This document shows positions 1-5,241 of a stretch of 5,241 bases of DNA, one piece after another (the stretch's first letter is position 1; every line of letters starts with the position of its first letter). The stretch is from assembly GCA_025455795.1 (NCBI GenBank), contig JALOLW010000311.1, positions 1 to 5,241 of the forward strand. Direction: 5' to 3'. This DNA is from Spirosomataceae bacterium (GTDB lineage Bacteria > Bacteroidota > Bacteroidia > Cytophagales > Spirosomataceae). The position numbers and the translations under genes were made by a program. Under the pieces are notes generated by a model. The model did no database searches, had not been told where the DNA came from, and saw only the letters and a list, made by a program, of their open reading frames with translations.

Positions 1-105
1 CCCGACTTACCCCTCGGGGGCATGACTATCATCGCAGGATGGTGGAGTATTTGGCACATCGTGGCGGGCGTATCGGCGGCATTTTATTGGAGGAAAAAAC
101 AGTAG
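1..105 (+). CDS. C-terminal end of an unidentified membrane protein (partial)
   Basis: The reading frame is open from the window edge to a TAG stop and gives the last 34 residues of a protein whose start lies outside. The tail has one hydrophobic, tryptophan-rich stretch (GGMTIIAGWWSIWHIVAG, continuing through AAFYW) followed by a basic end, RKKQ. This is what a final transmembrane helix with a positively charged cytoplasmic tail looks like. A histidine sits inside the helix in the string WSIWH. Ceramidase/CREST-type membrane hydrolases have a late HxxxWH-like motif, but here the first histidine would be a tryptophan, so the resemblance is too weak for a name. It is co-directional with the TPR gene, with 117 bases between them. 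Confidence is moderate that it is coding and low for any function. Confidence 0.55.
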   Translation, partial: PDLPLGGMTIIAGWWSIWHIVAGVSAAFYWRKKQ

Positions 106-158
106 TCAGCAGGATTTGAATGGGCATGGATATACGTTTTTAAGGTAAAATTTCGTTT

Positions 159-193
159 TTTGCCAAAATTATCACTTGTATCCATTAGTATTG
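159..193 (+). promoter_or_regulatory. Candidate Bacteroidota-type promoter for the TPR-barrel operon (weak)
   Basis: Bacteroidota promoters recognised by the primary sigma factor carry TTTG near -33 and TAnnTTTG near -7. Here TTTG at 159-162 precedes TAGTATTG at 186-193, which has one mismatch to the -7 consensus, with a 23-base gap that is slightly long. Transcription would start around 200, giving a leader of some 20 bases before the ATG at 223. A competing pair is TTTG at 115-118 with TACGTTTT at 133-140, but its 14-base gap is too short. The rest of 106-222 shows no terminator hairpin, RNA gene or operator that I can recognise. This call rests on motif matching only. Confidence 0.2.
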
Positions 194-222
194 CATATTG
201 GTTCAAAAACCTTCAACACGAT

Positions 223-3200
223 ATGTCCATCAGACGCTTTTTCACCACGCTTTTTTTCTTTTCTCTGATTTGTTCCAGCACCTTTGCCCAAAACACCCTC
301 GGCTATACCGAGGCTGACGTGCATTATCGCAATGGGGTCGAGCTTTTTGAAAAAGCCAACTACGCCGCCGCCAAGCAGGAGTTTCGGTATTATTTGGAAA
401 AACGACCCGCGTTGCTCAACACCAACGACTACACGGCCGTCAATGCCGACTACTACATCACGCTTTGCGCACTCTATGCCGACGCGCCCGAGGCGGAGTT
501 GGCCGTGGACAGGTTTGTGCGTAATCACCCCGAACACCCCAAAGCAGCCGTGATTTACAGCGACTTAGGGAAGTATTATTTTGACCGAGGGGATTATTCC
601 AACGCCATTACCTATCTCTCCAAAGCCCTCGACCGCAGTGCCAACTACTACGCCGCTACCGAAACGCGCTATAAACTGGGGTTGTCGTATTACAGCATCC
701 GACAAAACAACCAGGCACTCAAGTATTTCAACGAAGTGCAGCGCGACCCCGCAAGCGACTACTTCGCACCAGCGTCGTACTACGCGGGGGTGATTCAGTA
801 CCAAAACAACCAGTTTGACGCCGCCTACAAGAGTTTTAGGAGCATCGAAGCCGACCAACGCTACCGTGGCGAAGTGCCGAATTGGATAGTGGCGTCGTTG
901 TATCGGGCCGAGCGTTACGATGAACTGTTGGCTTACGCCGAGCCATTGTTGCGGCGCACAGGTGGCGGAGTCAAACTCAACGATGTGGCCCTCTACGCCG
1001 CCGAAACGCTCTACGGAAGAGGCAATTATGCTGATGCGGCTAAGTATTACGCTCAACACAAGCAGTTGGTAGGCCGCGAGGCCGCAATGCCCGCGCCCGT
1101 GCAGTTTCGGTACGGTCATTCGTTGTTCAAGACCAACAACTATCCCGCTGCCATCGAACAACTCAAAGGCGTAGCCACGCGCAAAGACACTACGGGGCAA
1201 TTTGGGTCTTATATTTTGGGTATCAGTCAGTTACAATCCAAAAATCCGCAAGCCGCACTCACGGCTTTTGACAATGCCGCCAAGCTAAAATTCAATAAAA
1301 CGATTCAGGAAGACGCGGCATTCAACCACGCCAAGGTGCAGTTGGAATTGAACAACAATACCGCTGCGTTCAGTGAATTGCAGGATTTTATCAAAAATTT
1401 CCCCAACAGCAACTACGAAGACGAAGCCACGCGCCTTTCGATTTTGTCTTTGACCCGCTCCAACAACAGCGAAGCGGCAGTGACCTACATCGAAAAACTC
1501 AAAAAATTGGACGATGCCACCAAAGCCGCCTACCAACGCCAAACCATGAACCTCGGTATTGCCGATTTCAACGCCGAACGGTACGCCCAAGCCATCCTTA
1601 ATTTTGACAAATCGCTCAAATACACGCCCGACAACGACATGGAGCAGGCGGCTGTTTTTCAAAAAGCCGAAGCCTTCTCGGCCATGAATCGCTACGGCGA
1701 GGCCATGCCGTACTATCAACAACTGATTAAACTCAACCCTAATGCTCAATACGGTATTCGGAGTTTGTACTCGTTGGGCTATGCGTACTATAACACCAAA
1801 GAATACAAATCAGCTCTCGGTAATTTCCAGCAATACGTGGCCAAAGGCAAGGGCGTGGGTGAACCCCAAACCCTCGAAGATGCCCTTCTTCGCATGGCCG
1901 ACTGCCAACTGACCGAGAAAAACTACGCGCAGGCCATGTCGCTTTACGAGCGGGCGTTGAGCGAGGGCAAACTCGACCGCGACTATGCGCTGTACCAACG
2001 TGGCATGATTTTGACTTACCAAGAAAAAGACGCCGAAGCCAAAGCGCAGTTTGACAAAGTAGTGGCGCAGTTTCCCACCTCACGCTACGCCGACGATGCC
2101 CTGTTTCAATCGGCCAATATTGACTTAGAACGCGCTAATTATCAGGCTTCTATCCGTGCTTATACACGCCTAATCAAAGAAAAACCGCGCAGTTATTTGA
2201 TTCCGTCGGCCTTGCTCAAACGCGCTTTGGCCTACAACAACATCCAAGTTTTTGAGGAGGCGATTCGTGACTACAAGCGCATTTTGAGCGAATTTGGCGA
2301 CGCACCCGCCGCCAAAGAAGCCTTGTTGGGTTTGCAGGCCACCCTCGAAACCGCGGGCCGCTCGGAAGAAATGTCGGACGTATTGGCCGATTACAAAAAG
2401 AAAAATCCTCAAAGTACCGAAACCGAAAAATTGGAATTTGAAACTGCCAAAGGACTTTACACCGATGGCAAATACCCCCAAGCCATCCGCGCACTGCAGA
2501 GCTTCATCCGCGACTATCCCAACAGCGATTTGGCCACCGAAGCGCGGTATTTGGGTGGTGAAAGTTATTTCCGTCAAAATGACCGTGCCAACGCCCTCAA
2601 ACTCTTCAACGTAGTCATTTCTGAAGCCGATGCCAAGTTTTCTCCCAAGGCTGCTTTGCGTGCAGGCGACATCGAAAGCCAACTGCAAAACTACGCCCAA
2701 GCCGTGCGAAATTTCAACATATTGTACTCACAGTCAGACAGTAAGACCGACCAAGTGACTGCCCTCATGCGCCTAATGGACACGTATTTCTTGATGAAAA
2801 AATACGACTCCACCATGTACTACGCACGGGAGGTCATCAACGCGGGCGATGTGATACCTGGCTCCACCAAAAAAGCCCAAATGCAGACGGCAAAAGCCTA
2901 TTTAGAAAAAACAGACTACAAAACTGCCGAAACAGAATTGAAGCGGATTTTGGCGGCCAACAAAGACGAAACGGGCGCCGAAGCCAAGTACTGGTTGAGT
3001 GAAATGCTCTACCGTCAGAAAAAACACAAGGAAGCCCGCGAAAGCATCTTAGAACTCAATAAGCAGTTTGCCGATTACGAAAAGTGGCGGGTGAGGGCGT
3101 TTATCCTTTTGGCCGATGTCTATATGGGCCTCAACGACCCCGACCAGGCCAAGGCCACCCTCCAATCGGTCATTGACAACTCCGACGACAAAGAAGCCGT

Positions 3201-3234
3201 TGAATTGGCCAAGTTCAAGTTGGCAGGGTTGTAG
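223..3234 (+). CDS. Secreted giant TPR-repeat protein (periplasmic or outer-membrane-associated solenoid)
   Basis: The protein has 1003 residues. An Sec signal peptide covers about residues 1-22 (MSIRRFF, a long F/L-rich core, then STFA before QN), with predicted signal peptidase I cleavage after STFA. The cysteine at residue 17 is not in a lipobox. Nearly all the rest is built from about 24-26 TPR-like units of roughly 34-38 residues. Examples are NYAAAKQEFRYYL near 46, YSNAITYLSKAL near 125, NYAQAMSLYERAL near 567, KYPQAIRALQSFI near 750 and DPDQAKATLQSVI near 973. Several units end in P-N-S or P-x-S, as in canonical TPRs. No enzymatic domain or membrane helix is visible. Such solenoids bind proteins and serve as scaffolds. 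The frame stays open back to a TTG at 160, but the added 21 residues would bury the signal peptide, so ATG 223 is preferred. It probably forms an operon with the barrel gene 44 bases downstream. TPR architecture is clear; the partner and process are unknown. Confidence 0.93.
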   Translation: MSIRRFFTTLFFFSLICSSTFAQNTLGYTEADVHYRNGVELFEKANYAAAKQEFRYYLEKRPALLNTNDYTAVNADYYITLCALYADAPEAELAVDRFVRNHPEHPKAAVIYSDLGKYYFDRGDYSNAITYLSKALDRSANYYAATETRYKLGLSYYSIRQNNQALKYFNEVQRDPASDYFAPASYYAGVIQYQNNQFDAAYKSFRSIEADQRYRGEVPNWIVASLYRAERYDELLAYAEPLLRRTGGGVKLNDVALYAAETLYGRGNYADAAKYYAQHKQLVGREAAMPAPVQFRYGHSLFKTNNYPAAIEQLKGVATRKDTTGQFGSYILGISQLQSKNPQAALTAFDNAAKLKFNKTIQEDAAFNHAKVQLELNNNTAAFSELQDFIKNFPNSNYEDEATRLSILSLTRSNNSEAAVTYIEKLKKLDDATKAAYQRQTMNLGIADFNAERYAQAILNFDKSLKYTPDNDMEQAAVFQKAEAFSAMNRYGEAMPYYQQLIKLNPNAQYGIRSLYSLGYAYYNTKEYKSALGNFQQYVAKGKGVGEPQTLEDALLRMADCQLTEKNYAQAMSLYERALSEGKLDRDYALYQRGMILTYQEKDAEAKAQFDKVVAQFPTSRYADDALFQSANIDLERANYQASIRAYTRLIKEKPRSYLIPSALLKRALAYNNIQVFEEAIRDYKRILSEFGDAPAAKEALLGLQATLETAGRSEEMSDVLADYKKKNPQSTETEKLEFETAKGLYTDGKYPQAIRALQSFIRDYPNSDLATEARYLGGESYFRQNDRANALKLFNVVISEADAKFSPKAALRAGDIESQLQNYAQAVRNFNILYSQSDSKTDQVTALMRLMDTYFLMKKYDSTMYYAREVINAGDVIPGSTKKAQMQTAKAYLEKTDYKTAETELKRILAANKDETGAEAKYWLSEMLYRQKKHKEARESILELNKQFADYEKWRVRAFILLADVYMGLNDPDQAKATLQSVIDNSDDKEAVELAKFKLAGL

Positions 3235-3279
3235 GAAAAATAGAACAAGGAAAAACGGAACAAGAAAAAACGGAACAGA
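3235..3279 (+). repeat. Three tandem 15-base A-rich repeats filling the TPR-barrel gap
   Basis: Starting at the base after the TPR stop codon, three units of 15 bases run up to the barrel start codon: GAAAAATAGAACAAG (3235), GAAAAACGGAACAAG (3250) and AAAAAACGGAACAGA (3265). Units 1 and 2 differ at two positions, and unit 3 differs from unit 2 at three. The final A of unit 3 is the first base of the ATG. There is no Shine-Dalgarno motif at a working distance; the A-rich leader fits Bacteroidota translation initiation, which tolerates the absence of one. The repeat may therefore be duplicated leader sequence that keeps the start site unstructured. It is not a terminator: no hairpin is present, so read-through between the two genes is expected. 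Confidence 0.85.
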
Positions 3280-4940
3280 TGAAAAAAATAGCACTTGCGG
3301 TTTTCGCTCATTCACTCATTCTTTCATTCTCTCATTCAGTATGGGCGCAGAAGCCTACGGGGGAGATTGATAGTCAGACGTTTGAGATTGAAAAAAAGAA
3401 AAGGATAGAGTTGCCGCCTGCCAATCGCCTCTACAATAAGATTCAGCCTTTTACCAACACCGAGGACGAAAAAAAGTTGAATTATGAGTTCAATACCCCC
3501 AAACTTACGCTCGGTGCGCCCAAAATGACCCCTAATGTGTTGCCCGTCAATGATGGTAAAAAAGCCGAAGACGAGGGCAAACTCGACAATTACGTGAAAG
3601 CGGGTGGTGGTAATTTTGGCAAAATTTACGGCGAAGGCTTTTTTGGCGGGGCTACCGACAACCTCGCGTATGACATTCACTTCAAACATTTGTCCAACCA
3701 AACGGGTCCTGTGGACAACAAAAACTCGGCTTCGAGCGATAACCGCCTCAAAATCAACGGTCAATACACCTCGGGGGCGTTTAAGTTGGGTGGGCAGGTG
3801 TTTTATGACCGCGACAACTACTACTTTTACGCTAACCGCTCGCGTCCAAACGCTGAAATTCTTCCAGACAATATCCGCCAAACCATCAACACCGTGGGGG
3901 CGCAGTTGTCGTTTGAAAATATCAACAACAACACCCTCATTGACTATTCCATCAAAACCCAAGTCTATCGTTTGGCCGACCGGTACAGTGCCACCGAAAC
4001 CGATTGGGGGACCAATTTAGCGGGAAGTATCCCCATTACCCAAAACATCTTTGCGCTCCTCAACGCCGACGCTTTTATCAATCAACGAGCTGATGCCAAG
4101 ACGTTTGCGCGCAATCTTTACAGTGTTCGTCCTGCTTTCAAATTCTCTTTCGATGCGTTTACGATTGTGGCGGCCTTCAAAGCGGTCAATGAAACCGACG
4201 ATGGCCTCAATATCAACCGTACCGTGGGATTTCCGCAAGTAGAAGTAGATGCTGTACCGTTTAGTGGGGTTCACTTTTTTGCGGGCTACGGCGGCGATAT
4301 GACCCGCAACACCCTCCGCACCATGCTGGGCGAAAACCGTTGGTTGGCCCCCAATGTCACCATCGCCAATACCGAGCGTAGCCGTGATATTTATGGCGGT
4401 GTCAAAGGTGAGTTTGGGCCAAGTTTTCAGTTTGAAGGGAAAGTGTCGTATGCGTTGTACAAAAATTTTTATGGTTTCAACAACCAGTGGACCGACACTA
4501 CGCGCTTTGCAGTGGTCTATGACTCAGACTATATCAATGTCCTGACGGTGTCGGCGCAGGTGGGCTATCAGTACCAAAACATTGTGCGTTCTACGCTTCG
4601 CGGTGATTTTTACGACTACAACGTGCAGCGTTTGGAGCAGCCGTGGGGGCGTCCTACTTCGACCGTGACTTGGAACAATACCTTTGTGTTTAGCAAAAAA
4701 CTGGTCGGCACGCTGGATTTGTACTATTTGGGCGGCATCAAAAACCGTAATTTTCAGACGGGGCAAACCGTCAACCTCAAAGCTATTACCGACCTCAACC
4801 TGAAAGTGGACTATTTGTTGTCGCGCAATTTTTCGGCGTTTGCCTCTATCAACAACCTCCTCGGCAAGACCTACGAGCGGTATTTGTATTATCCTCAACA
4901 AGGACTCAACTTCTTGACGGGCATCTCGTTTCAATTTTAA
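3279..4940 (+). CDS. Outer-membrane beta-barrel protein, TonB-dependent-receptor-like but without plug domain
   Basis: The protein has 553 residues. A signal peptide covers about residues 1-23 (MKKIALAV, core, SVWA before Q). Residues 24 to about 95 form a charged, proline-containing linker (ELPPANRLYNKIQPF near 40-55). From about 100 to the end the sequence alternates polar and aromatic/hydrophobic residues in the manner of transmembrane beta strands. TGPVDNKNSASS at 142-153 matches a motif I recall from a Bacteroidota family of barrels usually labelled TonB-dependent receptor. The C-terminal part (SRNFSAFASINNLLGKTYER, then GLNFLTGISFQF) is typical of the last strands of such receptors, and the terminal Phe fits a BAM recognition signal. 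True receptors are normally longer and have a plug of roughly 100-150 residues plus a TonB box; neither is seen. ATG 3279 is chosen because it begins a signal peptide immediately. It probably shares a transcript with the TPR gene. The substrate is unknown. Confidence 0.88.
   Translation: MKKIALAVFAHSLILSFSHSVWAQKPTGEIDSQTFEIEKKKRIELPPANRLYNKIQPFTNTEDEKKLNYEFNTPKLTLGAPKMTPNVLPVNDGKKAEDEGKLDNYVKAGGGNFGKIYGEGFFGGATDNLAYDIHFKHLSNQTGPVDNKNSASSDNRLKINGQYTSGAFKLGGQVFYDRDNYYFYANRSRPNAEILPDNIRQTINTVGAQLSFENINNNTLIDYSIKTQVYRLADRYSATETDWGTNLAGSIPITQNIFALLNADAFINQRADAKTFARNLYSVRPAFKFSFDAFTIVAAFKAVNETDDGLNINRTVGFPQVEVDAVPFSGVHFFAGYGGDMTRNTLRTMLGENRWLAPNVTIANTERSRDIYGGVKGEFGPSFQFEGKVSYALYKNFYGFNNQWTDTTRFAVVYDSDYINVLTVSAQVGYQYQNIVRSTLRGDFYDYNVQRLEQPWGRPTSTVTWNNTFVFSKKLVGTLDLYYLGGIKNRNFQTGQTVNLKAITDLNLKVDYLLSRNFSAFASINNLLGKTYERYLYYPQQGLNFLTGISFQF
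3307..3338 (+). repeat. Four tandem 8-base repeats inside the barrel signal-peptide codons
   Basis: Four consecutive octamers, CTCATTCA, CTCATTCT, TTCATTCT and CTCATTCA, share an invariant TCATTC core. They encode the hydrophobic core HSLILSFSHS of the signal peptide. Because 8 is not a multiple of 3, gain or loss of one unit would shift the frame. From the sequence, loss of one unit would lead to the TGA at 3368-3370, and gain of one to the TAG at 3406-3408. Copies are imperfect at their first and last bases, which lowers the expected slippage rate. Confidence 0.85.
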
Positions 4941-4955
4941 GCAGTCGTACAAAAA

Positions 4956-5241
4956 GTGAACGACATAAAAAATACGTATTCACATCAGACCGACTTGGTT
5001 TTAGAAATTGGGTTTTGAACGATATTGACAAAATGCACGAAATAAATTCTGACCAAAAAGTGATGGAGTTTTTTCCAAGTATTCCGACAAAAGCTCAGAC
5101 AGTCGAATTTATCGAACGAATGAAAAAGCAATTTGAGGATAGAGGGTTTTGCTACTTTGCTGTTGATAAACTTGAAAACAATGAGTTTGTCGGTTTCATC
5201 GGACTTGCTGAACAACTTACTTTCCGCACCCCTAATTTAAA
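4956..5241 (+). CDS. GNAT-family N-acetyltransferase (RimJ/RimL-like), N-terminal part, apparent frameshift, runs off window
   Basis: GNAT enzymes move an acetyl group from acetyl-CoA to an amine. From base 4973 one frame reads YVFTSDRLGFRNW, then MHEINSDQKVMEFFP and GFCYFAVDKLENNEFVGFIG. This is the N-terminal half of an Acetyltransf_3-type domain: the S/T-x-R-L-x-F-R first strand, the two helices and the strand before the acetyl-CoA-binding motif, which lies beyond the edge. That frame has no ATG before 5033, where starting would delete the first strand. A GTG at 4956, behind an A-rich leader, gives MNDIKN but is one frame off and stops at 5016-5018. The frames join at the A6 tract 4967-4972; one extra A would give a continuous MNDIKKYVFTSDRL. 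So this is a broken gene, a sequencing error or a recoded gene. GC is about 36% against about 50% in the genes before it, suggesting horizontal acquisition. The substrate cannot be told. Confidence 0.75.
4967..4973 (+). other. Candidate -1 frameshift site (A AAA AAT) in the acetyltransferase start
   Basis: Read from the GTG at 4956 the codons are ATA AAA AAT, so the heptamer A AAA AAT fits the X-XXY-YYZ form of a -1 slippery site. A -1 slip here would put the ribosome on TAC GTA TTC, exactly the frame of the GNAT domain. No obvious downstream hairpin or upstream Shine-Dalgarno-like stimulator is visible. A single missing A in this homopolymer explains the data equally well and is the simpler reading. 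Confidence 0.35.

Noticed and set aside
10..21. CCCC-TC-GGGG palindrome-like string near the window start
   Set aside because: It lies within the coding frame of the partial membrane protein, with a loop too small for a stable hairpin.
160..222. TTG-started N-terminal extension of the TPR protein (21 extra residues)
   Set aside because: It would place non-signal sequence before a textbook signal peptide beginning at ATG 223, and TTG is a rare start.
271..273. Cysteine at residue 17 of the TPR protein as a lipoprotein attachment site
   Set aside because: The preceding residues S-L-I do not fit a lipobox, which needs a small residue at -1, and a good signal peptidase I site follows.
565..1200. 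Long open frame on the minus strand (211 codons), and a similar one at 3336-3962
   Set aside because: They lie opposite clear genes, their translations have no recognisable domain or sensible composition, and they arise from codon bias of the plus-strand genes.
3116..3370. Open frame running across the intergenic repeat (KNGTR-type repeats)
   Set aside because: It overlaps the ends of both real genes out of frame and has no independent start or domain; the repeated peptide only mirrors the 15-base DNA repeat.
4944..4964. Inverted repeat GTCGT / ACGAC after the barrel stop as a terminator
   Set aside because: The stem is only 5 base pairs with an 11-base loop and no T-run follows. It probably arises by chance.

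Overview
The window looks like a piece of a Bacteroidota chromosome, probably from the Cytophagales or a relative. The evidence is indirect: A-rich leaders instead of Shine-Dalgarno sites, a giant periplasmic TPR protein paired with a TonB-receptor-like outer-membrane barrel ending in phenylalanine, and about 50% GC in the two main genes. No 16S or marker gene is present, so the genus cannot be named.

Layout, all on the + strand: (1) bases 1-105 are the last 34 codons of an unidentified membrane protein. (2) Bases 106-222 are a 117-base intergenic gap that probably holds the promoter of the next gene; only a weak candidate is visible. (3) Bases 223-3234 encode a secreted protein of 1003 residues made almost entirely of about two dozen TPR-like repeats. 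(4) A 44-base gap is occupied end to end by three copies of a 15-base A-rich repeat. (5) Bases 3279-4940 encode a 553-residue outer-membrane beta-barrel that resembles a TonB-dependent receptor but has no room for a plug domain. Its signal-peptide codons contain four copies of an 8-base repeat. (6) From base 4956 to the window edge is the N-terminal part of a GNAT-family acetyltransferase. It is AT-rich (about 36% GC) and its start lies in a different frame from its body, separated at an A6 tract.

The TPR and barrel genes are very probably one operon: same strand, 44-base gap, no terminator between them. A plausible joint role is a periplasmic TPR solenoid docked on an outer-membrane barrel, for assembly, scaffolding or export. 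This is inferred from architecture and not shown by the sequence. The acetyltransferase sits only 15 bases behind the barrel stop but differs sharply in composition, so it is probably a later arrival and not a functional partner.

The most interesting signals are the two unrelated tandem repeats flanking the barrel start codon (one could switch the gene off by slippage), the plug-less barrel/TPR pair, and the apparent -1 frameshift in the acetyltransferase at a heptamer of the slippery X-XXY-YYZ form. No RNA gene, CRISPR array, insertion sequence or attachment site was seen.
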